A DNA stretch of 38,490 nt, taken from the NCBI GenBank assembly GCA_029098505.1, contig JAQXOE010000064.1, positions 1 through 38,490 of the forward strand. The letters run 5' to 3'. A program made the position numbers and the translations under genes. Below the pieces are notes generated by a model that worked only from the letters and a program-made list of their open reading frames with translations, had not been told where the DNA came from and searched no databases. Shown here piece by piece: positions 24,757 to 32,778 of the stretch. The DNA is from Bacteroidales bacterium (GTDB taxonomy: Bacteria; Bacteroidota; Bacteroidia; Bacteroidales; UBA932). Position 1 is the first letter of the stretch; the number at the start of each line of letters is the position of its first letter.

Positions 24757-27006
24757 TTATTGTATCTTTAAGTTTCTTGTTTTTCCATCATTGCATACAG
24801 CACGGAGTGTACCATCTCCAAGAGCCTCAAGGCTGCTGTCCCTTCTTATGGACTTAGCTCCGCTCTGGCAATACACAGCTTCGCCACCGTTGAAGGGGAA
24901 AATCTGAATCTGAACAGCGGTGCGAATGGCCCAATAGGACTTGTCTCCCAAGCGCAGAAGCTCAGGAAGGGCGATTATCTTCTCATCCGTACTTATACCC
25001 TTCCAAGAGGAAGGAGTCTCTCCGTGAGTGTTGTAATACCCTATGGTATTGTCACTGTGAAGCACCATCAGTGTATAGCCGTGGGCTCCTGTAAAGTCAT
25101 AAACAGCAGGCCCGAGAAGGACCTCCTTGCCAAGTTCGACAGGAAAGCCGCTTACAAAACGGCCCAGACGGTCCAAAAGATAAAGCTTCGAACCGGCCGT
25201 AAAGAGGAACTGGAGTTTTCCGTTCGCATAATAGTCTATAGTCTCCACAGCACCGGTCAGAGGAGCCTGGAAAGGAATGCTCCAAATGCCCTTTCCATCC
25301 TCCTCCTTGAGGCTGAGGTAATAATTGGACTGCTGGACAAGAAGATTGGTCCTGCCAGTTCCGGAATTCTTCACCTTGAAAGGTCCCTTCGGTATGTCAA
25401 TTGTCGCATCGGCAACGGTCGCAGGAGTGCTACTCTTCTCAAAGTACGGCACTCTGGTCACCGAAAGTTCAACATTGCCCTTAGAAAAACTGAGCAGGAA
25501 AGGTTCGTATGACGCACCGTCAAGAGTCCCGTTCATTGCCTTCAGCAGCGGAGCAGCCAGCAACTCGTCCATCTTGGCTGCGCCAGGCGAGAAATATGCA
25601 GCGAATGTGCAATTCTTCAGCTGGGCTCCGGTACTTACTGAAGCATCCGAAAGCAAAGCCTGGAGAACATCCCCCGAAGCATAACGGGCAGCAAAATCGC
25701 TGACGGCCTCATCGCTGCCGCTGACCAGCCATTCCCCGGTAAAAACATAGCGGGACTCGTCTTCAAGAGCAAAGAAGGAGCCGAAGAGAGCCGAGGCAAA
25801 AGAAGGGAAGGCGTAATTCTCCACCGACATCGAGTAATCCTTTTCATTGGCAATGCCCGTTCCGCGGAAGATCAGCGAATAGTCCTTCCTCCCGACTCTG
25901 AGCATAAGGGCCTCGAGACTGCGACCATCTGCACAGCGCCATTGAGCCTTTACTATTTCTTTAAGATTCAATGCCTTGGCCCAAGAATCAGGGGAAATGC
26001 CAGTATTCTTGGCCAGCTCCGAGATACGTGCTTCATTCTTCGCAAGGGAAACCGAAGCATCGAGATATTTCCTGTATGACTCGAGATATGCCTCCTGCGA
26101 GTTCAAAGGCAATGAAAGGGCGAAAGCCGTTCCCGAAGGGACAACGGACACAAAGGATGCGCTTTCCATTTCCTGCGAAGACAGGACATTGGCGAAACAA
26201 TCCTTGTCCTTGCCGGCAGAAAGAACTCCAGACATATGCAGATAATCGTCACGGCTGCTGTCAATGGACAGGGCAAGCCAGTTCGAGAGTTTGCCGAAGA
26301 AAGCCGAATGCCTGCTGAGCTTTCCAGTAAAAAAGCTTTGCAGGAGTTTCTGGGAATATGCATTGCAGAAGAAAAGTGTATTGGCTCCCGAGCATTCCGC
26401 TGCACAATCAAGAAAATCGCGCTTGCTCAAAATGGACACACCCTCGTCTATATGCCGGATTGAAGAACTGACCAAAGTCTCAGAAGAAGAGACCATCAGG
26501 TATTTGTCAGAGCCGGAAGACTTGAATGAAGATGCCAATGAGCAGGAGTCAGCAAGATTCCTGAGAGTCAGGACCACTCCGGTGGAATCAGCCGAAGAAC
26601 GGGGAAGACTGAGGACAGCCATAGGGACAAGACTTCCGCTGTAATGCAGGGACACAGCCATAGGCAGGGATTTTATCTGTGCCAATGTGCCCTGCTCCAG
26701 ACCTTGTTCCAACAATGAGACAAAGCCGGACATTCCGCCTTTCTTTCCGTCATATATGAAGGCCGAGAAAAGTTTGGTCTCATCGCAAAGGCTTTCTATA
26801 CAGAGCTTTGACGATTCGAAATGCATCACGGCAGAAGCATCTGAAGGTATAGCCGCCAGAATCGAGTAGCGTGAAGCCGCTGCCCCTTCAGTCTGGGGTG
26901 CAGACTTCCCGGCATTGTCCCCGTAAAGGCTGAAAATCAGAGCAAGGATTCCACCCAACAGGACCAAGGCCAATATAGTGTAAGTAATAATCGTCCGTTT
27001 GTTCAT
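24757..27006 (-). CDS. Large membrane-anchored extracytoplasmic protein, function unknown
   Basis: The 749-residue protein has an N-terminal membrane anchor (about 8-29, ALVLLGGILALIFSLYG). A Ser/Ala-rich domain of about 480 residues follows. I can place it only loosely, as resembling DUF3352-type envelope proteins (weak). The last 190 residues contain spaced hydrophobic strands with Gly/Asp turns (LQFLFTAGSKLYLLDRLGR, YTLMVLHSDNTIGYYN) resembling a partial beta-propeller or PQQ-like fold. No catalytic motif is apparent. It is first in an operon with acyl-CoA ligase, dCMP deaminase and CtpA-type protease, and its promoter lies immediately upstream. Confidence 0.7.
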   Translation of the reverse strand: MNKRTIITYTILALVLLGGILALIFSLYGDNAGKSAPQTEGAAASRYSILAAIPSDASAVMHFESSKLCIESLCDETKLFSAFIYDGKKGGMSGFVSLLEQGLEQGTLAQIKSLPMAVSLHYSGSLVPMAVLSLPRSSADSTGVVLTLRNLADSCSLASSFKSSGSDKYLMVSSSETLVSSSIRHIDEGVSILSKRDFLDCAAECSGANTLFFCNAYSQKLLQSFFTGKLSRHSAFFGKLSNWLALSIDSSRDDYLHMSGVLSAGKDKDCFANVLSSQEMESASFVSVVPSGTAFALSLPLNSQEAYLESYRKYLDASVSLAKNEARISELAKNTGISPDSWAKALNLKEIVKAQWRCADGRSLEALMLRVGRKDYSLIFRGTGIANEKDYSMSVENYAFPSFASALFGSFFALEDESRYVFTGEWLVSGSDEAVSDFAARYASGDVLQALLSDASVSTGAQLKNCTFAAYFSPGAAKMDELLAAPLLKAMNGTLDGASYEPFLLSFSKGNVELSVTRVPYFEKSSTPATVADATIDIPKGPFKVKNSGTGRTNLLVQQSNYYLSLKEEDGKGIWSIPFQAPLTGAVETIDYYANGKLQFLFTAGSKLYLLDRLGRFVSGFPVELGKEVLLGPAVYDFTGAHGYTLMVLHSDNTIGYYNTHGETPSSWKGISTDEKIIALPELLRLGDKSYWAIRTAVQIQIFPFNGGEAVYCQSGAKSIRRDSSLEALGDGTLRAVCNDGKTRNLKIQ

Positions 27007-27012
27007 ATTCTA

Positions 27013-27042
27013 CAAATATACAAATTAATAGCGATGCACAAA
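27013..27042 (-). promoter_or_regulatory. Canonical Bacteroidota promoter for the 27006-21068 operon
   Basis: On the minus strand TTTG (27042-27039), 18 bases, then TATATTTG (27020-27013). Both elements match consensus. Transcription would start almost at the ATG at 27006, predicting a nearly leaderless first gene. Confidence 0.7.
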
Positions 27043-27055
27043 AATGACTGGACTA

Positions 27056-27087
27056 CTTGGGTTTTTGAATTATTTTACTAATTTCGC
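27056..27087 (+). promoter_or_regulatory. Predicted promoter of the histidine operon
   Basis: TTG at 27056-27058, 20 bases, then TAATTTCGC at 27079-27087, one mismatch from TAnnTTTG. This places the transcript start near 27090-27095, at or just before the leader peptide ATG. Confidence 0.45.
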
Positions 27088-27092
27088 ACCCA

Positions 27093-27149
27093 ATGAATAT
27101 CGTAGTACGCACATATTTCCATCATCACCATTTCCTTAGGAATTGGTAG
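27093..27149 (+). CDS. hisL: Histidine operon leader peptide with four consecutive His codons
   Basis: A short frame reads MNIVVRTYFHHHHFLRNW and stops at TAG (27147-27149). The four His codons CAT CAT CAC CAT occupy 27120-27131. It lies directly upstream of a terminator and hisG, exactly where a his attenuator leader is expected. Shortage of charged tRNA-His would stall the ribosome at these codons. There is no Shine-Dalgarno sequence, and the predicted transcript start is within a few bases of the ATG, so it may be translated with almost no leader. Expression is inferred. Confidence 0.88.
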   Translation: MNIVVRTYFHHHHFLRNW

Positions 27150-27190
27150 GTCTTTTGCGTACACCCTATAAGAATGTGTCAGGCTTACCA
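27127..27190 (+). promoter_or_regulatory. his attenuator: pause hairpin and antiterminator
   Basis: Two alternative RNA structures can be drawn. (1) A pause-type hairpin pairs 27127-27134 (within the His codons) with 27140-27147, one internal mismatch. (2) An antiterminator pairs TGGTAGGTCT (27144-27153) with AGGCTTACCA (27181-27190): ten continuous pairs, two of them G-U, with a small inner ACAC/GTGT helix (27161-27164 with 27176-27179). The second uses up the left arm of the terminator. A ribosome stalled on the His codons would leave 27144-27153 mostly free; one at the stop codon would cover it. Confidence 0.82.
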
Positions 27191-27218
27191 TTATTTTGAT
27201 GGTAAGCCTTATTTTTTT
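27181..27218 (+). terminator. his attenuator terminator
   Basis: A perfect 11-bp stem, AGGCTTACCAT (27181-27191) / ATGGTAAGCCT (27199-27209), with a 7-base loop and a run of seven T residues (27212-27218). It ends 12 bases before the hisG ATG, so it must be bypassed for the operon to be expressed. Confidence 0.92.
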
Positions 27219-27230
27219 ATCAAAGAACAA

Positions 27231-28082
27231 ATGCTTAGAATAGCCCTGCAATCAAAGGGACGTCTCAATGAAGACAGCACTGCCCTTTTGAACGAAATCG
27301 GCATAAATGTCGATGACTCAAAACGTAGTTTCCTCGCAAAGACACCTAACTTCCCCATAGAGTTGCTGTATATGAGGGATGATGATATTCCTCAGGTAGT
27401 ATCGAGCGGAACGGCCTCCTTAGGCATAGTCGGTCTCAACGAGGTGGTAGAAAAAGGTCTCAAAGTAGAGATAGTGGAACGATTGGGTTTTGGAGGATGC
27501 CGCATCTCCCTCGCCGTTCCAAAGTCCGTTGAATATAACGGCCCGCAATGGTTCGAAGGCAAGAAAATCGCCACTTCATACCCCAGCATTCTGAAGAAAT
27601 ACCTTGAAGAGAAAGGCATAAATGCTGATATTGAGGTAATTACAGGTTCCGTTGAAATAGCCCCGGCAGCCGGAATCGCAGACGCCATTTTCGACATCGT
27701 CTCCTCCGGGAGCACTTTGATATCGAACGGTTTGGTAGAAGTGGAGAAGGTATTCGAATCGGAAGCTGTACTCATTTCCAATGGTCATCTTGACTCAGAA
27801 CAGCAGGCTATCCTGGATGAGATGCTTTTCAGGATGGCATCCGCCAGAGTCAGCCGGGACAAGAAATACCTGCTTCTCAACCTGCCGTCATCAGCCATTG
27901 ATGAGGCTGTGAAAATATTGCCCTCAATGAGGAGTCCTACCGTAATGCCTCTCGCCGCAGACGGCTGGTGTTCAATGCATTCGGTGGTCAACAACTCCGA
28001 GCTGTGGGAAAAGGTGCGCCAGCTCAAGGCCATTGGCGCAGAAGGAATACTGGTACTGAACGTCGACAAAATCATACTCTGA
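27231..28082 (+). CDS. hisG: ATP phosphoribosyltransferase, long form
   Basis: The 283-residue protein catalyses the first committed step of histidine synthesis, ATP plus PRPP to phosphoribosyl-ATP. The PRPP-binding loop FDIVSSGST is at 154-162. A C-terminal ACT-like regulatory domain (about 209-283) marks the long, HisZ-independent form that is usually inhibited by histidine. The start is ATG 27231 (MLRIALQSKGRL). The frame is open back to an ATG at 27174, but that extension would be translated from the attenuator hairpin. The stop overlaps hisD (TGATG). Confidence 0.97.
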   Translation: MLRIALQSKGRLNEDSTALLNEIGINVDDSKRSFLAKTPNFPIELLYMRDDDIPQVVSSGTASLGIVGLNEVVEKGLKVEIVERLGFGGCRISLAVPKSVEYNGPQWFEGKKIATSYPSILKKYLEEKGINADIEVITGSVEIAPAAGIADAIFDIVSSGSTLISNGLVEVEKVFESEAVLISNGHLDSEQQAILDEMLFRMASARVSRDKKYLLLNLPSSAIDEAVKILPSMRSPTVMPLAADGWCSMHSVVNNSELWEKVRQLKAIGAEGILVLNVDKIIL

Positions 28083-29368
28083 TGGAACTTTTGATTAACC
28101 CTGCAAGAAAAGACTGGCCGAGCCTCTGCCTCAGACCCTCCAGCGACAATCCCGAAGTCGTAAAACGTGTCAACAGCATAATAGAAAGAGTGAGAAAGGA
28201 CGGAGACCTCGCACTGAAACAGCTCGCTGAAGAAATTGATTCTTTCACTCCCAACAGCCTCGAGGTCACTAAAGACGAAGTGCTCGAAGCCTCAAACAAG
28301 GTCAGTGCAGAAGTGAAACAGGCAATAGAGACGGCAGGCAGGAACATTGCCGCATTCCATAGGGCCCAGCTGCCCCGGGAAATCGAGGTCGAGACCCAGA
28401 AGGGTGTACGCTGCATTCAAAGGCCCGTCCCAATAAGCAGAGTGGGCATATACATCCCAGGAGGCACCGCTCCCCTTTTCTCTACCGTCCTGATGCTCGC
28501 CATACCCGCGCGCTGCGCCGGCTGCAAGGAAATCATAATGTGCACACCTTGTGGCAAGAACGGGAAGGTCGCACCTGAGGTACTCTATTCCGCCACCGTA
28601 TGCGGAGTGGACAGGATATTCAAGACAGGAGGTGCCCAGGCCATTGCCGCAATGGCTTACGGCAGCGGCAGCATCCCTGCAGTGGACAAGATTTTCGGTC
28701 CCGGAAACCAATACGTTACTACCGCGAAGCAATTGCTTGGAAACAAGATTACAGCCATTGATATGCCGGCAGGACCATCCGAGGTGATGGTACTCTGCGA
28801 CGACAGCACGGATCCCCGTTTCGCGGCAGCCGACCTGCTGTCCCAGGCAGAACACGGAGCAGACAGCCAGGTTATGCTTGTCTCCGATTCGATTGATGGC
28901 GCCAGGGCCGTAATGGAGGAAGTGGAAAGGCAGACCGAAACACTCGAAAGAGCCGATTATATCCACAAATCATTGTCCAAGAGCAGGTTCATAGTATTTG
29001 ACGATAAAAAGGAAATGGTGGATTTCGCCAACGCCTACGGTCCGGAGCACTTGATAGTCTCATTGAAGGATGCTTGGAATATTGTTGATGAAATTTACTG
29101 CGCCGGCAGTGTATTCGTAGGAGCCTATACCCCTGAAAGCGCGGGCGATTATGCTTCAGGCACTAACCATACACTACCGACCTGCGCATGGGCGAGGTCA
29201 TACAGCGGAGTAAACATTGACAGTTTCCTTAGGAAAATGACCATACAGGAAATCAGCGAGGCAGGACTGAAAGGACTTGCTCCGACTATAGTGGCAATGG
29301 CTGAAGCGGAGGGCCTGCAAGCTCACGCCAATGCAGTAACAATAAGATGCGGATATGAAAAGAAATGA
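28082..29368 (+). CDS. hisD: Histidinol dehydrogenase
   Basis: The 428-residue enzyme oxidises histidinol to histidine in two NAD-dependent steps. Zinc ligands are Gln255 and His258 (LLSQAEHG), Asp356 (DYASGTNH) and His415 (LQAHANA); the catalytic pair Glu322-His323 lies in YGPEHL. All align with E. coli HisD with a constant offset of four. The ATG at 28082 overlaps the hisG stop by one base, and the gene end overlaps hisC by 14 bases. The longer upstream frame inside hisG is not used. Confidence 0.97.
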   Translation: MELLINPARKDWPSLCLRPSSDNPEVVKRVNSIIERVRKDGDLALKQLAEEIDSFTPNSLEVTKDEVLEASNKVSAEVKQAIETAGRNIAAFHRAQLPREIEVETQKGVRCIQRPVPISRVGIYIPGGTAPLFSTVLMLAIPARCAGCKEIIMCTPCGKNGKVAPEVLYSATVCGVDRIFKTGGAQAIAAMAYGSGSIPAVDKIFGPGNQYVTTAKQLLGNKITAIDMPAGPSEVMVLCDDSTDPRFAAADLLSQAEHGADSQVMLVSDSIDGARAVMEEVERQTETLERADYIHKSLSKSRFIVFDDKKEMVDFANAYGPEHLIVSLKDAWNIVDEIYCAGSVFVGAYTPESAGDYASGTNHTLPTCAWARSYSGVNIDSFLRKMTIQEISEAGLKGLAPTIVAMAEAEGLQAHANAVTIRCGYEKK

Positions 29369-30389
29369 GATTAATGCGCTGGTACGCAAGAACATAGCTG
29401 CCCTGTGCCCATATTCTACAGCCAGGGACGAATATCAAGGCGGCATAGGCGTCTTCCTTGATGCCAATGAAAGCCCCTACGAGAACGGTTTCAACAGATA
29501 TCCCGACCCGCACCAGAAAAGCTTGAAGGCAAAGCTGGGACAAATCAAGGGAATGGCTACAGAAAACATCTTTCTGGGGAACGGATCGGACGAAGCCATA
29601 GACTTGGTTTTCAGAATCTTTTGCAATCCCGGCATAGACAATGCCGTAGCCATTGCTCCAAGTTACGGAATGTACGGAGTTGCTGCCGGCATCAATGACA
29701 TCGAACTCAGGGAAGTGCAGCTTGGCAACGACTTTTCATTGCCAACGGATGAGCTGCTAAAAACCTGTGACGCTCATACGAAGGCAATCTTTCTCTGCTC
29801 GCCAAACAACCCCAGCGGCAATGCCTTCCCTCGCGAAGAGCTTCTGCACATCATCGACAGTTTCCGCGGAATAGTGGTGGTCGATGAGGCTTACATCGAC
29901 TTCAGCAGCATATCTTCCCTGAAGGATGAAGTGCTCGAAAGACCGAATCTCATTGTTTTACAGACACTATCCAAGGCCTGGGGCATGGCCGGACTGAGGC
30001 TGGGAATGGCCTTCGCGGATGAATATGTAATCAGGCTGATGTCAGCGGTGAAGTACCCTTATAACATCAATAAAAGCGCCCAGGACAGCGTTTTGAGACT
30101 GCTCGAAGAGTCAGTGGAGGGCAAGGTCAGGGAGACAGTCAGCGAAAGGACAAGGGTCGCAAGGGAATTGGAACAGCTACCCTGCGTTCAGACTGTTTTC
30201 CCAAGCGAGGCCAACTTCCTGCTTGTCAAGGTCAATGACGCCGACTCCATCTACGGGCAGCTTATCGAAGAGGGTATCATCGTTAGGAACAGAAGCAGAA
30301 TCAAGGGTTGCGAATCCTGTCTGCGCATCACCATAGGCACAAGGGAGGAAAATGACAGGCTTCTCTCATCACTCAGAACCATCAATTGA
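29355..30389 (+). CDS. hisC: Histidinol-phosphate aminotransferase
   Basis: This 344-residue fold-type I PLP enzyme converts imidazole-acetol phosphate to histidinol phosphate with glutamate as amino donor. Features are CSPNNPSGN (148-156), VVVDEAYIDF (174-183) and the PLP lysine Lys207 in LSKAWGMAGLRLG. It starts 14 bases inside hisD and is followed by hisB after a 9-base gap, the only gap between his structural genes. Confidence 0.96.
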   Translation: MKRNEINALVRKNIAALCPYSTARDEYQGGIGVFLDANESPYENGFNRYPDPHQKSLKAKLGQIKGMATENIFLGNGSDEAIDLVFRIFCNPGIDNAVAIAPSYGMYGVAAGINDIELREVQLGNDFSLPTDELLKTCDAHTKAIFLCSPNNPSGNAFPREELLHIIDSFRGIVVVDEAYIDFSSISSLKDEVLERPNLIVLQTLSKAWGMAGLRLGMAFADEYVIRLMSAVKYPYNINKSAQDSVLRLLEESVEGKVRETVSERTRVARELEQLPCVQTVFPSEANFLLVKVNDADSIYGQLIEEGIIVRNRSRIKGCESCLRITIGTREENDRLLSSLRTIN

Positions 30390-30398
30390 AACGGCAAT

Positions 30399-31469
30399 AT
30401 GAAAAAAGCAATCTTCGTAGATAGGGACGGAACCATAATTGTGGAACCTGCGGACGAACAGATCGACTCCCTCGAGAAACTTGAATTCGTGCCGGGAGCC
30501 ATTTCCAGCCTTAAGTCAATGATGAACCTGGGCTTCGAACTGGTTATGGCCAGTAATCAGGACGGACTCGGAACTGAATCCTTCCCTATGGAAGACTTTC
30601 TTCCGGCTCACGAGAAAATGCTCCGGACTCTCACCGGAGAGGGAATTGAATTCAATGATTATCTGATAGATACGCACTTCCCGGAGGATGAATCGCCAAT
30701 GAGGAAACCAGGTACAGGAATGTTCGGCAAGTATCTGGGTGGCGATTATGATTTGGCGGGAAGCTTCGTCATAGGAGACAGGGACAGCGACGGGCAGCTT
30801 GCAGCAAATCTCGGAGCGAAGTGGCTGCGCATCGACAGCGCATCTCCCTCAGCGTCCTGGGCTGCCGCGGCCGAAGCGGTAAGGAGCAGCGAGAGGAAGG
30901 CTGTCATCGAAAGGAAAACGGCCGAGACCGACATCATTGCCGAAATCGACCTTGACGCTAAGGGCAATTCCGAAATCTCGACCGGCCTCAAGTTCCTCGA
31001 CCATATGCTGGACCAGATTGTCCACCACGGGGGCGTCTCGCTGACTATCCGCTGCAATGGAGACCTCGAAGTCGATGAGCACCACACGATGGAGGACGTC
31101 GGTATTGCCCTCGGAGAGGCCATCTACAAGGCACTTGGCTCGAAACGGGGAATCGAGCGCTATGGCTTCGCGCTTCCTATGGATGAATGCAGGGCAATGG
31201 TGCTGCTAGACTTTGGGGGCCGCTGCAGTTTCGAATGGGATGTCCCGTTCACGAGAGAGTACGTTGGCGATGTGCCCACTGAAATGTTCAAGCACTTTTT
31301 CAAGTCAATGAGCGACGCTATGCACTGCAACCTGCACATACAGGCGAGCGGAGAAAACAACCATCACCTGATTGAAGCCGTATTCAAAGCCTTTGCAAGG
31401 GCCTTGAGGCAGGCAGTAAGGAGGGATGTCTTCAGTTACCAACTACCATCAAGCAAGGGAATGATATGA
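30399..31469 (+). CDS. hisB: Bifunctional histidinol-phosphatase / imidazoleglycerol-phosphate dehydratase
   Basis: The 356-residue fusion has an N-terminal HAD phosphatase (about 1-165; DRDGT with Asp8 and Asp10, ASNQDG, GDRDSD at 126-131) and a C-terminal IGP dehydratase (about 168-356; FLDHMLDQIVHHGG, DEHHTMEDV, GENNHHLIEA). It performs the dehydratase and phosphatase steps of histidine synthesis. E. coli HisB-N has a zinc loop with three Cys and one His before RKP; here it reads DTHFPEDESPMRKP (91-104), keeping the His but with no Cys. I recall a similar Cys-poor loop in Bacteroides HisB, so this may be lineage-wide. The stop overlaps hisH by 4 bases. Confidence 0.95.
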   Translation: MKKAIFVDRDGTIIVEPADEQIDSLEKLEFVPGAISSLKSMMNLGFELVMASNQDGLGTESFPMEDFLPAHEKMLRTLTGEGIEFNDYLIDTHFPEDESPMRKPGTGMFGKYLGGDYDLAGSFVIGDRDSDGQLAANLGAKWLRIDSASPSASWAAAAEAVRSSERKAVIERKTAETDIIAEIDLDAKGNSEISTGLKFLDHMLDQIVHHGGVSLTIRCNGDLEVDEHHTMEDVGIALGEAIYKALGSKRGIERYGFALPMDECRAMVLLDFGGRCSFEWDVPFTREYVGDVPTEMFKHFFKSMSDAMHCNLHIQASGENNHHLIEAVFKAFARALRQAVRRDVFSYQLPSSKGMI

Positions 31470-32053
31470 TAGCGATAATAGACTATGGCTGCGGAAACCT
31501 GCTTTCCGTTGAAAATGCGCTCAAACGCCTCGAATGCGAATATATCCTGACGGCCGATCCGGCCGAAATCATTGCCGCGGAAAAAATTATACTCCCCGGA
31601 GTGGGCAATGCCGCAGAGGCGATGGCGAACATCAGGAAAAAAGGGCTCGCAGAGACAATCAGAGGCCTCAGAAAGCCAGTTATGGGCATCTGCGTGGGAA
31701 TGCAGCTGATGTGCCTTGACTCAGAGGAAGGGGATGTAAAGTGCCTGGGCATCTTCGATGCGCACGTCAGGAAATTCGAGGCTGCGGCAGATGCAAAGGT
31801 TCCGCATATGGGATGGAACAGTCTCGGTAATCTTGACAGCCGTCTCTTCAGAGGTCTTAAGAGCGGCGACTGCGTGTACTTCGTGCATTCATACTATGCA
31901 GGACTCTGTTCCGACACCATTGCCACTTGCAGACACGGCGACAAGTTGTTCAGCGCAGCGCTTAAGTACGAGAATTTCTATGGTACACAGTTCCACCCGG
32001 AGAAAAGCGGCTCGGCAGGAGAAGCTATTTTGAAGAATTTCATTGGCCTATGA
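31466..32053 (+). CDS. hisH: Imidazole glycerol phosphate synthase, glutaminase subunit
   Basis: This 195-residue class I glutamine amidotransferase has the nucleophile Cys76 in GICVGMQLM and the catalytic His177 and Glu179 in TQFHPEKS. It supplies ammonia to HisF for imidazole ring closure. Both ends overlap neighbours by 4 bases (ATGA), so hisB-hisH-hisA are translationally coupled. Confidence 0.97.
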   Translation: MIAIIDYGCGNLLSVENALKRLECEYILTADPAEIIAAEKIILPGVGNAAEAMANIRKKGLAETIRGLRKPVMGICVGMQLMCLDSEEGDVKCLGIFDAHVRKFEAAADAKVPHMGWNSLGNLDSRLFRGLKSGDCVYFVHSYYAGLCSDTIATCRHGDKLFSAALKYENFYGTQFHPEKSGSAGEAILKNFIGL

Positions 32054-32778
32054 TAAGAATAATACCAGCAATTGACATTGTATCTGGACAGTGCGTCAGG
32101 CTCACAAAGGGCGATTATGGCTCCGTGAAACAGTATGACGTGGACCCTCTCGAGATGGCGCGCAGATTTGAGGACTGCGGAGTGAAGCGCATTCACCTCG
32201 TGGACCTGGACGGGGCGAGACTCTCCACTCCTGCCAATCTGAAGGTGCTTGAGAGCATTGCCACAAAAACATCTCTCGACATTGAATGGGGAGGCGGCAT
32301 TGCAGGCAAAGAGGCCTTGGCCGCGGTCTTCAACTCCGGTGCCGGACACGCCATCATCGGAAGCATTGCCGCATTGAAGCCGCAGCTCTTCGCGGATTGG
32401 CTCGGGCAATACGGAGGAGAGAGGATTATACTCGGAGCTGATGTAAAGGATGGCCGTATAGCCGTCAAGGGATGGATGGAACAGACCGCCCTCAGCATAG
32501 AAAAAATGGTGGAGGACTTTCTTCCCTGCGGTCTCAAGGAAGTGATTTGCACTGACATTTCCCGTGACGGAATGCTTCAGGGGCCGGCCGTAGAACTGTA
32601 CACAGGGCTTCAAGGAAGCTATCCCGAACTTAGCTTCACGGTCAGCGGAGGCATTTCTTCAATGGATGACATCATTAGGCTCGATGCGCTCGGGCTTAAG
32701 AGCGTCATAGTGGGAAAGGCAATATATGAGAACAGAATCAGCTTAAAAGACTTGGAGTTATGGTCACTAAAAGGATAA
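32050..32778 (+). CDS. hisA: ProFAR isomerase
   Basis: This 242-residue (beta/alpha)8 barrel opens the ribose ring of ProFAR to PRFAR. Catalytic Asp9 (IPAIDI) and Asp131 (LGADVKDGRIAVKGW) and the phosphate-binding IEWGGGI segment are visible. It overlaps hisF by 19 bases. Confidence 0.97.
   Translation: MIRIIPAIDIVSGQCVRLTKGDYGSVKQYDVDPLEMARRFEDCGVKRIHLVDLDGARLSTPANLKVLESIATKTSLDIEWGGGIAGKEALAAVFNSGAGHAIIGSIAALKPQLFADWLGQYGGERIILGADVKDGRIAVKGWMEQTALSIEKMVEDFLPCGLKEVICTDISRDGMLQGPAVELYTGLQGSYPELSFTVSGGISSMDDIIRLDALGLKSVIVGKAIYENRISLKDLELWSLKG

Noticed and set aside
27968..28081. N-terminal extension of hisD into hisG
   Set aside because: The HisD family begins close to MELLINPA, and the TGATG junction gives the standard coupled start at 28082.
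31978..32613. A 211-codon minus-strand open frame across hisH/hisA
   Set aside because: Antisense to two fully conserved his genes.
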